Assembly: GCF_015056685.1 (NCBI RefSeq)
Contig: NZ_SVFW01000015.1
Location: 1-64,000, forward strand
Length of the DNA stretch: 64,000 nt
Origin: Butyrivibrio sp.
GTDB lineage: Bacteria; Bacillota; Clostridia; Lachnospirales; Lachnospiraceae
Direction: 5' to 3'
Below, one piece after another: positions 44,375 through 53,124 of this stretch. Position 1 is the stretch's first letter. Each line of letters begins with the position of its first letter. The notes beneath the pieces are model-generated. The model was not told where the DNA came from, made no database searches, and saw only the letters and a list, made by a program, of their open reading frames with translations. The translations under genes were made by a program, and so were the position numbers.

Positions 44375-45361
44375 ATGAAATTAAAAAATGTTGTAGCTGT
44401 TTTTGCTGGTATTATTGGGGCGCTGACTCTGTCAACCACTGTTTATGCGGGCACATCAGAGCTTACAGGACTTGAGGTGGATGATGCTATTGCTGGTCAG
44501 AGACCTGTAGCGATCATGGTAGATAATGAAAAGAAGGCTCTTTCTCATTATGGAACTGCAGAGGCTGATGTGGTTTATGAGATGATGAACAGTACAGCCA
44601 ATGGTCGCATTACAAGACTTATGTGTCTTTACAAGGACTGGGCTAATCTTCAGCAGACCGGAAGTATTAGAAGCACCAGAACAACTAATATCATGATCGC
44701 TGATGAATACAATGCTGTTCTGATCCACGATGGGGGCCCATTTTACATTAAGTCCTATCTTGCACAGCCTTATGCTGAGCACATTAGCGGCGGATTTAGC
44801 AGGATCAAGAATGGAAAGCCTACAGAGTACACTGAGTATGTTTTCGGCTCAGAACTTGTGGACAGATTTGCAAAAAGTGGGCTTTCTACAACTTACAATA
44901 TGCAGATGGAGAGAGGCACACACTTTTTGTTCAATGAAGCAGATACAGAACTTCCAAGTGATGTAGTTGCAGGAACTGTTGATATGTCAGGGGCTTTTGC
45001 TCACAATAAGAGCCAGCTTGTATTTAATCCTGAGACCAGAACCTATGACTACTATGAGTATGGCGCTTTGCATCAGGATGCAGAAGATGGACAGGCTATG
45101 ACATTCAAGAACGTTATTTTACAGAACGTATCTTTCAAGCAGCTTGATAAGAACGGATATCTTACTTATAACGTTATTGGTTCAGATAAAGGTTACTATA
45201 TAACTAATGGCAAGGTTATACCTATAATGTGGTCAAAGGCCAGCGAAACAGGCATGACGCATTACTATAGCTCTGATGGACAAGAACTCTCAATAAATAA
45301 GGGAAAGACCTATATTGGACTTATTCCTTCAGACTCATGGGATAAGCTTGTATTACAGTAA
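44375..45361 (+). CDS. DUF3048 (YerB-like) secreted protein
   Basis: A 328-residue exported protein. A signal peptide of about 25 residues (ending VYAGTSE) is followed by the DUF3048 domain: RPVAIMVDNEKKALSHYGTAEADVVYEM, GSIRSTRTTNI, DGGP. YerB-type proteins face the cell envelope; their function is unknown. It lies between helD and larE, 17 and 15 bp from them, so it is probably cotranscribed, which gives no clear functional clue. Confidence 0.85.
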   Translation: MKLKNVVAVFAGIIGALTLSTTVYAGTSELTGLEVDDAIAGQRPVAIMVDNEKKALSHYGTAEADVVYEMMNSTANGRITRLMCLYKDWANLQQTGSIRSTRTTNIMIADEYNAVLIHDGGPFYIKSYLAQPYAEHISGGFSRIKNGKPTEYTEYVFGSELVDRFAKSGLSTTYNMQMERGTHFLFNEADTELPSDVVAGTVDMSGAFAHNKSQLVFNPETRTYDYYEYGALHQDAEDGQAMTFKNVILQNVSFKQLDKNGYLTYNVIGSDKGYYITNGKVIPIMWSKASETGMTHYYSSDGQELSINKGKTYIGLIPSDSWDKLVLQ

Positions 45362-45376
45362 AAATAAGAGGATTTT

Positions 45377-46219
45377 ATGACACAGGCACATTTTGACGCT
45401 CCAAGCGAGGAACTTTTGGGCAAGTACAGCCAGCTTAAGGATTATTTAAAAAGTCTGGGGACTGTTGCAGTAGCATATTCTAGTGGTGTTGATTCCACTT
45501 TCCTTTTGTATGCGGCCAGCGCTGCGCTTGGAGAAAATGTTATTGCACTTACTGCTTCATCCTGTCTTTTTCCAAAAAGAGAGCTTCATGAAGCCACAGA
45601 TTATTGTAAAGAACTTGGGATAGAACACTTCGTCGTTGAAGCTGATGTTTTTTCAATTGAGGGCTTTTCGGATAATCCGCCTGACAGGTGCTATCACTGT
45701 AAGAGAAGGCTGTTTGAGCGATTTCAGGAAGAGGCTAAAAAGCATGGAATAACAAGTGTGGTCGAGGGATCAAACCTGGATGATATGGGAGATTACAGGC
45801 CGGGACACAGAGCGATTGCTGAACTTGGGATACTAAGTCCCCTTAGAAAAATAGGTTTTACTAAGCAGGAGATAAGGGTAATGTCCGCATATTTAGGGAT
45901 TCCTACCGCAGAAAAGGCTTCTTTTGCCTGCCTTGCAAGTCGATTTCCATATGGAGAGCTTATTTCAGAGAAAAAGCTCAGTATGGTAGATAAGGCTGAA
46001 CAGTATCTTTTAGATGCAGGATTTAATCAGTTCAGAGTCAGAATCCATGGCACAGATGTTGCTAGGATCGAGGTCCTTCCTGAAGATTTTGACCGTTTTA
46101 TGGAATCAGGTTTTAGAAATGCTGTATACAGTGCATTTAAAGAGTATGGCTTTAACTATGTATCTCTGGATCTGAAAGGCTATAGAACGGGAAGTATGAA
46201 TGAAACTTTAGCAAAATAA
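45377..46219 (+). CDS. larE: LarE sulfur transferase of nickel-pincer cofactor synthesis
   Basis: A cytoplasmic protein of 280 residues that adenylates and then sulfurates the pyridinium cofactor precursor, before LarC inserts nickel. It has the PP-loop AYSSGVDSTFLL at about residues 33-45 and the conserved CLASRFPYG segment, where a cysteine lies in the region used for sulfur transfer. Other cysteines are in RCYHCKRRL. The remaining genes of the pathway are elsewhere: larC-hypA is 41 kb away in this window. A bidirectional-looking terminator follows. Confidence 0.9.
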   Translation: MTQAHFDAPSEELLGKYSQLKDYLKSLGTVAVAYSSGVDSTFLLYAASAALGENVIALTASSCLFPKRELHEATDYCKELGIEHFVVEADVFSIEGFSDNPPDRCYHCKRRLFERFQEEAKKHGITSVVEGSNLDDMGDYRPGHRAIAELGILSPLRKIGFTKQEIRVMSAYLGIPTAEKASFACLASRFPYGELISEKKLSMVDKAEQYLLDAGFNQFRVRIHGTDVARIEVLPEDFDRFMESGFRNAVYSAFKEYGFNYVSLDLKGYRTGSMNETLAK

Positions 46220-46220
46220 A

Positions 46221-46260
46221 AAAAACTGAGCAGTCTGTTGTGGCTGCTCAGTTTTTATTT
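46221..46260. terminator. Terminator after larE
   Basis: AAAAACTGAGCAG (46221-46233) pairs with CTGCTCAGTTTTT (46244-46256) around a 10-nt loop, flanked by A and T tracts, so it could serve both strands. The convergent gene ends 27 bp further on. Confidence 0.85.
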
Positions 46261-46282
46261 TGCTAATGAATATGCAGGGAGT

Positions 46283-46927
46283 TTACTGGATATCTCCGGC
46301 AATATCGATGTTCTCACCGGTTATGCCGATCCATGCTCCGTCCTTTGCTTCTTTTGAATCAGCATGAGCAAGAAGCCATTTATTGGTAGCTCTAAGAAGC
46401 TTATCTTCCTGGTTTACAGCTGTGTACTCAGGCTTACCAACATTTGTGCCCTGTGGAAGGCCAACAAGAACCTGGAATCCAGAGTCCTTATGAGCCTGAC
46501 ATGGAGCGTAGTGGAGAGCTGTTGCATATACCTCTACCATTACTCCCTTTGGAACGAGGAAAGCCTTAACTTTGCTTGAATCCAGCTTATAATCGGAAAT
46601 CTCTTCTCTTTTTGCTAAAAGGAGAATAAAATCTGTTGCGCCGAGATTGATCTCGCTTGAACGATGATACTCAAGGCAATTGAGCTTTGTGTTGTGACCG
46701 TTGCACCATCCGTACTGCATTGGTGATCCACCAAAGAGTGTGTTTGTCATCTTAGCTGAAGCTTCAAGTTCCTGAAGAACCTTTTCCTCAGCAACATATT
46801 CAGTTCCTTCAGGGATTGGTGTGTTGGCACCTAAAGCTTCCATGATCTGTTTCTTTTCTTCTTCGTACCCCTCAATGATTCGTCCATAGTTAGTAAACTC
46901 TGGATCTGTAACACTAATTATTTTCAT
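46283..46927 (-). CDS. Cupin-like conserved protein (possibly DUF4867)
   Basis: A 214-residue cytoplasmic protein starting MKIISVTDPEFTNYGRIIEGYE. The pattern of short beta strands with motifs such as YGWCNGHNTKLNCLEYHRSSEINLGATDFILLL and AFLVPKGVMVEVYATALHYAPC suggests a cupin-type barrel with candidate metal His residues. It resembles proteins annotated DUF4867; the name is given from memory. The reaction is unknown. ATG 46927 follows AAGGAGG; an upstream in-frame ATG is rejected. It is a single gene. Confidence 0.7.
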   Translation of the reverse strand: MKIISVTDPEFTNYGRIIEGYEEEKKQIMEALGANTPIPEGTEYVAEEKVLQELEASAKMTNTLFGGSPMQYGWCNGHNTKLNCLEYHRSSEINLGATDFILLLAKREEISDYKLDSSKVKAFLVPKGVMVEVYATALHYAPCQAHKDSGFQVLVGLPQGTNVGKPEYTAVNQEDKLLRATNKWLLAHADSKEAKDGAWIGITGENIDIAGDIQ

Positions 46928-47045
46928 TTCGCCCTCCTTAAAAAGCCAAAAATACATTCTCAAATAATAATATACATCTATCGGGCAAAATTTGCTTATC
47001 AATATGCATCTAAAACAATTCAAAAAATGCTATATTTAATGGACT

Positions 47046-47501
47046 TCAGATTGCAAGTCGCCACGTTGTATTAGTTCTGGGGTCGTAGTAGAGTTTTACA
47101 ACTCGTTTCATTCCCAAGACAGTGATCATACATTCAAATATGGTGGTGGAATCAGTGGCATAGATCCCATCTGCTGTTGTATAGGTGCTTTTCCTTTTGG
47201 ACTCACGATATCCCTTAACAGTGAAGGTGTCATATTCTCCGTCCTCATTCATAAATCGGAACTTAAGCGGGATTATGCTACCATCTGACTTGTGTTCGCA
47301 GATCACATCTACTTCATTTATAATCTTACTCATAATAAAAATCTCATGCTCCTCATGCTTCTCATGTTCCTGATCGTCTAAAGTTTCATTCGTAAGTGCA
47401 ATTTTCTTTATCTCTTTTTTCTCGCGTTCTCTCAGTGCTTCCTCAAAGCCTTTCAGGGCGGCAAAGGGTAGGAACTGGCTTGCTCTGTCTGCTCTTGGCA
47501 T
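47046..47501 (-). CDS. YolD-like SOS accessory protein
   Basis: A 151-residue protein whose N-terminus MPRADRASQFLPFAALKGFEEALRE matches the YolD family, which in Bacillus is paired with the Y-family polymerase UvrX/YqjW. The rest (EVDVICEHKSDGSIIPLKFRF to TTWRLAI) forms a small beta domain. It lies 16 bp downstream of the polymerase gene, with AAAAGGAGG, so it is part of the same SOS-controlled transcript. In Bacillus the YolD role is not settled; a polymerase partner is likely. Confidence 0.82.
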   Translation of the reverse strand: MPRADRASQFLPFAALKGFEEALREREKKEIKKIALTNETLDDQEHEKHEEHEIFIMSKIINEVDVICEHKSDGSIIPLKFRFMNEDGEYDTFTVKGYRESKRKSTYTTADGIYATDSTTIFECMITVLGMKRVVKLYYDPRTNTTWRLAI

Positions 47502-47517
47502 GGCGACCTCCTTTTAG

Positions 47518-48807
47518 CTAAAATCCGGCCTTGTGGCCTCCAATCTGTACATTTCTTTGTATGGAAGTGCCTGCTTCATACAGATCCATGCCCTTGATCA
47601 CAGAATTTTTACCGTAGCGGTCCTTGATCTCATTTACAGACTGGAGGACCTTTCTATCTTTTTCCATTACAGACGGGTCAACAAAAAAGCTGTATTGCTC
47701 AAAACATTCGTCCAGGACAGCATTGGCACTGACATTTATCCGCCTTATGGGCACATCTCGCATGGCCGACCTGGTATAAAGCTGCACAAATGCATCCATA
47801 AGTATTCTGTAAGAGTTGGTTGTTACCTGCAAAGTGGCACTTACTCCGGTGGGAGGAAAGGTTTCAGCACTGTATCCAATGAAAAGTGAGATATTGTTGC
47901 TTACCACATGGGCTGCTGTCATATCAAGGGAGAGCTCATCAGCCATTTCCTTTACTATGATCAGCGCTTCATCGAAGTTATAATCCCGCATGAGCACCTG
48001 TCCACAGGATAAAGATTTGGACCGGGACTGGTAGTTTTTTATATCCTTCATTGTGCAGGATTCCCGTCCCCAGGCATGATCAATGATGTATTCTGCATTA
48101 ACGCCGAATTGCTTGTACAGAATGCTTTCCGGAAAGTGAGCTATGTCTTTTTGGGTGTACATACCAAGAGAATTGAGGTGGCGCTGCGTTCCGGGGCCAA
48201 TTCTCCAAAAGTCTGTAAGCGGGCGATGGGTCCATAGACGCTGTTTAAAAGTGTCTTCGTTTAATTCGGCAATAAAGTCCGGTGAATGTTTAGCAAGGAT
48301 ATCAAGGGCTACCTTGGCGAGGTACAGATTAGTACCGATACCGCAGGTAGCCCTAAGTCCCAGCTTTTCTTTTATGTCGTTCATTATCTTAAGGGCCAGA
48401 TCATGAGCGGATAACCCATAGAGCCCGAGGTAGTGCGTCACGTCAAGAAAAGATTCATCGATGGAATATACATGTATGTCCTCTTTTGAAACATAGCTGA
48501 GATATATCTCGTAGATGTCGGCAGAAATATCGATATATCTCTTCATTCTGGGAGTTGCGATTATATAGTCAAGGTGCTTGGGAATCTCATGGATCCTGCA
48601 GCGGTTTTTTATTCCAAGGGCTTTCATTGCCGGGGTGATGGCAAGGCATATAGTGCTCTTGCTCCTGTCCTTGTCAGCGACGGCAAGGAGCGTGGTCATG
48701 GGGTCCAAGCCTCTGTCTACGCATTCTACACTGGCAAAAAAGCTCTTGAGATCTATGATGAGATAACAGCGATCATCCGGTTCTATGATCTTGAAATTAT
48801 TGTCCAT
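47518..48807 (-). CDS. Y-family translesion DNA polymerase (UvrX/YqjW-like)
   Basis: A 429-residue damage-bypass polymerase. It shows DLKSFFASVECVDRGLDP (first catalytic Asp), CLAITPAMKALGIKNRCRIHEIP, YSIDESFLDVTHYL (second Asp plus Glu), GIGTNLYLAKVALDILAKH and a little-finger domain after residue 240. The RCRIHEIP region and overall length place it in the UvrX/DinB-like Firmicute group. ATG 48807 is chosen because AAGGA lies 7 bases upstream; ATG 48813 and a longer frame to 48849 are less good. Expression is SOS-controlled, given three LexA boxes in the promoter. Confidence 0.9.
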   Translation of the reverse strand: MDNNFKIIEPDDRCYLIIDLKSFFASVECVDRGLDPMTTLLAVADKDRSKSTICLAITPAMKALGIKNRCRIHEIPKHLDYIIATPRMKRYIDISADIYEIYLSYVSKEDIHVYSIDESFLDVTHYLGLYGLSAHDLALKIMNDIKEKLGLRATCGIGTNLYLAKVALDILAKHSPDFIAELNEDTFKQRLWTHRPLTDFWRIGPGTQRHLNSLGMYTQKDIAHFPESILYKQFGVNAEYIIDHAWGRESCTMKDIKNYQSRSKSLSCGQVLMRDYNFDEALIIVKEMADELSLDMTAAHVVSNNISLFIGYSAETFPPTGVSATLQVTTNSYRILMDAFVQLYTRSAMRDVPIRRINVSANAVLDECFEQYSFFVDPSVMEKDRKVLQSVNEIKDRYGKNSVIKGMDLYEAGTSIQRNVQIGGHKAGF

Positions 48808-48829
48808 AGGCATATCCTTACTTTGAAAT

Positions 48830-48893
48830 CGAATATATGTTCCGAACATATGTTGGGTATTTTTATAATACCCCTATCGAACAAATGTTTCAA
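48830..48893 (-). promoter_or_regulatory. SOS promoter with three LexA-type boxes
   Basis: The leftward promoter is TTGAAA (48888-48893), 17-bp spacer and TATTAT (48865-48870). LexA-type boxes (Gram-positive CGAACRNRYGTTYG style) are CGAACAAATGTTTC (48878-48891), overlapping the -35, and CGAACATATGTTGG (48843-48856), downstream of the start. CGAATATATGTTCC (48830-48843) is a weaker overlapping copy. A half site CGAACA is at 48895-48900. Confidence 0.8.
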
Positions 48894-49076
48894 TCGAACA
48901 GATTATAAAATTTTTGTTACAACCAGTACAATCAGAAAAATGCCGTAGAAGTCCAATAAAATGTACTGTACTTTTTATGACTCTACATATCTGCAATTAT
49001 AGTACCATCAGAAATAAGAACTTTAACTTATTATTTGGAATTGGTAGAGATCAGTGTGTTTAAGGAGGGATTTGTT

Positions 49077-49454
49077 ATGGATCAGGCGTATATGACTTAT
49101 AGGGAAATCAGGATAGCAGAGAATAAGAAGAGAAGACTGAAAATAGTAAGAAGGCAGCGTTTTATGCTGGGGGCGGTTATAGCAATACTGGCTGTGATAG
49201 CCGCATTTATCGCATCTACCCTTGTGACAGAAGCTCGTTCCGAAGCTGTTAAATATAAATACTATACATCTGTCACGGTGCATTCGGGAGACACCCTGGA
49301 GAGTCTTGCTGATGAATATATTACTGAAGATTACAGAGACCATACGTCTTATATAAGGGAGGTATGCGGAATAAATAATCTTGAAGATGCAGATTCAATT
49401 GTTGCAGGAGAGTGCATTATTTTACCGTATTATTCAGAGGAATTTAAGAAGTGA
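49077..49454 (+). CDS. YneA-like LysM membrane protein, putative SOS division inhibitor
   Basis: A 125-residue protein with a basic N-terminal segment (KKRRLKIVRRQR), one membrane helix (about 30-50, MLGAVIAILAVIAAFIASTLV) and an extracellular LysM domain (about 65-122: YYTSVTVHSGDTLESLADEY to IILPYY) that would bind peptidoglycan. YneA of B. subtilis has the same layout and halts division during SOS. It is divergent from the SOS polymerase operon, 269 bp away. No LexA box is clearly its own. The start at 49077 follows AAGGAGG. Confidence 0.78.
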   Translation: MDQAYMTYREIRIAENKKRRLKIVRRQRFMLGAVIAILAVIAAFIASTLVTEARSEAVKYKYYTSVTVHSGDTLESLADEYITEDYRDHTSYIREVCGINNLEDADSIVAGECIILPYYSEEFKK

Positions 49455-49539
49455 ACTACTAGTTAAAAAGAATTAAATTATTATTATAGTTTTCTAAACA
49501 GGGGTCACAGGACCGGGGTCTTCGTATAAACTATACACT

Positions 49540-52194
49540 ATGAAAAGAAAACTTTTTGCACTAATATTTATACTTTGTCTAACTGTAAGTAATTCTGTTC
49601 AGCCGGGTAATGTTTCTTATGCAAAGACAGAAGAAAGCCTGGCTGAATGGAATTTTGCGGCTTTTGGACAGGGAGTTTCGGGTAAAGAAGAAAACTCAGG
49701 ATTTAAATTAAATGACGATGGCTCTGTCACTGTATGGAGTCTTAATGGGAAAGGAAAGATTGTTCCGGCTAGTACAGATGGTCTTTCTTTTTATTATATT
49801 CCAATTCCTGCCAATAAGAATTTTACTCTTACAGCAACAGTAAAAGTTGATTCCTGGACCTTTACTAATGGCCAGGAAGGCTTTGGCCTTATGGCTGCAG
49901 ACAGAGTTGGGGAACATGGTGACAAAAGCTCATTCTGGAATAACTCATATATGGTTATGGGGACTAAGGTCGAATATTATTTTGACCCCTTGAAGGGTGA
50001 AGTTGTAAATGATGGAAATTTTGAGAAAATTACAATGAAGAACGGTCTTGGTGCACAGGAGAAAAAAGGTGTTACCAAAGAAAATCTTTCTTTATTTGAA
50101 TCAAATGATACAGCTACGGTCAATCAGTTCTTTTCATCAACCATGTACACTCTTGAGAATTCCTGCGCGAGAAAGGGATCAGGAGTATACAATCTTTGGG
50201 AAAATGAGAAAACTGGCGCTCAAAACACTATTGATGATTCAAAATCTGAGGTCAGATTACGTATTCAGAAAAATAACACAGGTTATTTTTTGAGCTACCT
50301 CGATAATAAAGATAATGTTTTTTGCACACAAAAATTCTATGATCCAGAGGCACTAGAGCAGCTGGATGAAGAAAATGTCTACGTAGGATTTTTTGCTGCC
50401 CGCACTGTGACAGCAACTTTTAGTGATATAGATATTTCCGTTACTGATCCTAAAAATGATGCGCCGGCAGAAGAGAGGCCTATCACCTATGTAAATCCTG
50501 ATTACAAAGTTGTTTCAGCCCCATATGCAAATTCTGATCTATATTTGTTAGAGTATGTAGGCAATGCTGACGGGTACCTTACTGTTACAAACTCATACGG
50601 AGAAAAGCTGCTTGATGAACAGGAAGTAATTGCAGGTGAGACAGTAGGCATTGAAACAATGCTTAAGGAGGGTATTAATTCCTTTAAAGTTTCTGTAACG
50701 CCTTTAGAGGATTATTTACCTGATAATGATGAATATAAGCGTCTTTCGTCATATGAGACGAAAGAATTTAATTATGCAGTGAAATATGAAACTATAAATA
50801 ACGATGATAGTATATATGTCTCACCGGATGGTACACCTGAGGGAGATGGAAGCATAGGAAATGAAGTAGATATTTATACTGCTGTTAAATATGTTAAACT
50901 GGGACGGACAATTGTTCTGCAAGCAGGAGAATACAGTCTCGATGAGACAGTAACTGTGTATAGGGGAATCAATGGAACTGAAGATGCTCCTATAAATATG
51001 ATGTCTGAAGGTGGAAGGGCGATATTTAATTTTAACAGTGCATGTGCCGGCTTTGTTTTTGCAGGTGATTACTGGCATGTTAAAGGAATAGATTGTACTC
51101 ATTCAGGTAATGGGCAAAAGGGAATACAGGTCTCCGGAAACAGCAATATTTTGGAAGATGTGTATGCTTATGAAAATGGTAATACCGGCATTCAGTTAAG
51201 TAGATTTTTAAACAGCGACAATTATGAAAATTGGCCCTGTGACAATCTTATTACTAATTGCATTTCATATGGTAATGCAGACTCAGGTTTTGAGGATGCT
51301 GATGGTTTTGCTGCCAAGCTGACCGTTGGTGATCGAAATATATTTAATGAGTGTATAGCTTATAACAATGCAGATGACGGCTGGGATCTGTTTGCTAAAG
51401 TTGAAACCGGAATCATTGGAAAGGTCACAATCCAGAATTGTGTGGCTTTTTCTAACGGATATGGACTTGATGGCTCAGAACAGGGAAATGGCAATGGATT
51501 TAAAATGGGCGGATCCAATATGCCTGGCCAGCATATGCTGATAAACTCTGTTGCCTGGGGAAACAAAGCAAAGGGAATCGATTCTAACTCCGGCCCGGAT
51601 ATTCAGATATATGACTGCAAGTCTTTTAACAATGGTGCTAACAATGTGGCTCTTTACACGAATAGCACACAAGATACAGCTTATTATGTGGACGGGCTTA
51701 TTTCCTATAGGACTGAGAACAAGGATGTTGATGAAAAGATAACGCCTGGAGGGACTCAGAATAACGAGGATATCTATAGAAATAATAATTTCTTCTGGAT
51801 AAGAGAACAGTCAAGAAATGCTGATGATGTAATAATTGAAGATGACTGGTTTGAATCCCTTGAGGCACCGGTAGCAGATGTTAATGATCCTTTAGCTGTG
51901 GCTATGAATATGAGGACAAGCGAGGGGAGTATTGACCTGGGCTCCTTCCTAAAACTCAGCGCCAAGGGTACTTCTGAACTTGAAAATGCAAGCAAAGCTG
52001 TGGAAGAAAGCAGTGAAGAAATCTCATTAGATTCGGAAGAGGTCATTCCCGAGAAGGAAGAAGAAATAAAAGCTGAAACGGAAGAAAATGTGGATAATAC
52101 CACAGAAGAAAAGAGTCCGCTAGTGCCTATAACAATAGCAGCAATGCTTATTTTGGCAGCTGCAATAGTAATAATTAAAGGGAGCAACACGTAA
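49540..52194 (+). CDS. Membrane-anchored PL9-like pectate lyase
   Basis: An 884-residue secreted protein. A signal peptide (about 1-29), an N-terminal beta-sandwich-like region (to about 300) and an Ig-like linker are followed by a right-handed beta-helix (about 425-770). Its DADGFAAKLTVGDRNIFNECIAYNNADDGWDLF block is typical of PL9 pectate lyases, with the AAKL lysine as likely catalytic base. An acidic Glu/Ser linker and a C-terminal helix (PLVPITIAAMLILAAAIVIIKG) tether it to the membrane. It probably cleaves pectin at the cell surface. The leader has no clear ribosome site but a GC-rich element with GGGGTC twice. Confidence 0.82.
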   Translation: MKRKLFALIFILCLTVSNSVQPGNVSYAKTEESLAEWNFAAFGQGVSGKEENSGFKLNDDGSVTVWSLNGKGKIVPASTDGLSFYYIPIPANKNFTLTATVKVDSWTFTNGQEGFGLMAADRVGEHGDKSSFWNNSYMVMGTKVEYYFDPLKGEVVNDGNFEKITMKNGLGAQEKKGVTKENLSLFESNDTATVNQFFSSTMYTLENSCARKGSGVYNLWENEKTGAQNTIDDSKSEVRLRIQKNNTGYFLSYLDNKDNVFCTQKFYDPEALEQLDEENVYVGFFAARTVTATFSDIDISVTDPKNDAPAEERPITYVNPDYKVVSAPYANSDLYLLEYVGNADGYLTVTNSYGEKLLDEQEVIAGETVGIETMLKEGINSFKVSVTPLEDYLPDNDEYKRLSSYETKEFNYAVKYETINNDDSIYVSPDGTPEGDGSIGNEVDIYTAVKYVKLGRTIVLQAGEYSLDETVTVYRGINGTEDAPINMMSEGGRAIFNFNSACAGFVFAGDYWHVKGIDCTHSGNGQKGIQVSGNSNILEDVYAYENGNTGIQLSRFLNSDNYENWPCDNLITNCISYGNADSGFEDADGFAAKLTVGDRNIFNECIAYNNADDGWDLFAKVETGIIGKVTIQNCVAFSNGYGLDGSEQGNGNGFKMGGSNMPGQHMLINSVAWGNKAKGIDSNSGPDIQIYDCKSFNNGANNVALYTNSTQDTAYYVDGLISYRTENKDVDEKITPGGTQNNEDIYRNNNFFWIREQSRNADDVIIEDDWFESLEAPVADVNDPLAVAMNMRTSEGSIDLGSFLKLSAKGTSELENASKAVEESSEEISLDSEEVIPEKEEEIKAETEENVDNTTEEKSPLVPITIAAMLILAAAIVIIKGSNT

Positions 52195-52212
52195 GTGTTA
52201 TGCTCCCTTTTT
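52177..52212. terminator. Terminator shared by pectate lyase and 53-residue gene
   Basis: AAAGGGAGCAACAC (52177-52190), loop GTAA, and GTGTTATGCTCCCTTT form a 13-14-bp stem with one bulged A, then a T run. It contains both the lyase stop and the convergent small gene stop. Confidence 0.75.
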
Positions 52213-52359
52213 TAGCTCATTAACCAGATCTTTGAGTTTCTCTACAGTTTTGTAGTAATCGTACCCATGAACCTTAATATGTGTATCTATATCTTCGGCA
52301 ATGTATCCGTTTTTACCACCGTTGCATGTAAGAACAATATAATTTAACTCTTCCCCCAT
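52198..52359 (-). CDS. 53-residue conserved-looking small protein
   Basis: On the minus strand ATG 52359 to TAA 52198 encodes MGEELNYIVLTCNGGK to VNELKKGA, 53 residues. GGGGAGAG lies about 8 bases upstream. The sequence has a beta-type start and an amphipathic helical end (YYKTVEKLKDLVNELKK), with no signal or membrane segment. The function is unknown. The stop falls in the shared terminator, so it is well placed as a real gene convergent with the pectate lyase gene. Confidence 0.6.
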   Translation of the reverse strand: MGEELNYIVLTCNGGKNGYIAEDIDTHIKVHGYDYYKTVEKLKDLVNELKKGA

Positions 52360-52534
52360 AAGATACTCTCCCCAAACAATAAAATCCTTAGACCTATTTT
52401 AACCGAATCTAGGGAAAATAATTATAAAAAAACTATAAAAAAAAGAATCCGAGGAAATTTTATTGCCATTTCCACAATGCGATTCGTATATATTATTGCA
52501 ATCAAAAATACACGATAAGGATGGTGAAAGTATT

Positions 52535-52966
52535 ATGGGAAAGTTTATTAAGATCTTAGCTGGTATAGTTCTTGCATTATCGATGGCATTGAGTGGAAAC
52601 CTGATGTCTACGAATGTATTGGCGGCAAATGACGCTGCGCTTTACATAAGTGGCGCGAGATTTTTAACTGCACTTCATGGTCAGGCTGATGATAATAGCG
52701 AGATAGTCGTAGCCCTTTATGAGAAAAATGGTGAAGACATTGCCTATATCAACGACGGAATATCTCATGTGTACACCGATTATACTCAATCCAATACGAC
52801 AATTAATGGCATTGGTGCTGTAGAGAGATATGCATTTGAAGGAACACTGGTATTAAACTTCTTTATGGCAGGAGATATTCCATGCCTCATGACAGATGAA
52901 GGCAAGATTTATGCTTGTGAGTATCTGAATAATTATTATGTGACACAGATACAGAATCAGGATTAA
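52535..52966 (+). CDS. Small secreted protein of unknown function
   Basis: A 143-residue exported protein. A signal peptide of about 30 residues (MGKFIKILAGIVLALSMALSGNLMSTNVLA, cut after LAA) is followed by a compact polar domain with two cysteines (PCLMTDEGKIYACEY) that could form a disulfide. No family is recognised. The start at 52535 follows GGATGG/GAAAG; the longer frame from 52463 lacks a signal. A weak hairpin lies after the stop. Confidence 0.7.
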   Translation: MGKFIKILAGIVLALSMALSGNLMSTNVLAANDAALYISGARFLTALHGQADDNSEIVVALYEKNGEDIAYINDGISHVYTDYTQSNTTINGIGAVERYAFEGTLVLNFFMAGDIPCLMTDEGKIYACEYLNNYYVTQIQNQD

Positions 52967-52994
52967 TAAGTTAATAACAGGCCTCTCATTATTA

Positions 52995-53035
52995 AGCTGT
53001 CATTTCAGGTGGTAAATCTGGGATGGCAGCTTTTC
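52995..53035 (+). terminator. Weak terminator after the secreted protein
   Basis: AGCTGTCAT (52995-53003) pairs with ATGGCAGCT (53023-53031), with one G-T pair and a long loop, then TTTC. The T tract is short. Confidence 0.4.
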
Positions 53036-53124
53036 ATTGCTATTTACGAGCTTGGCGATTGATTTTGTGGATGATAAAATAATAATATCAAAACGTCATA
53101 TAGTAGATTCAAAAGGAGAACGTC

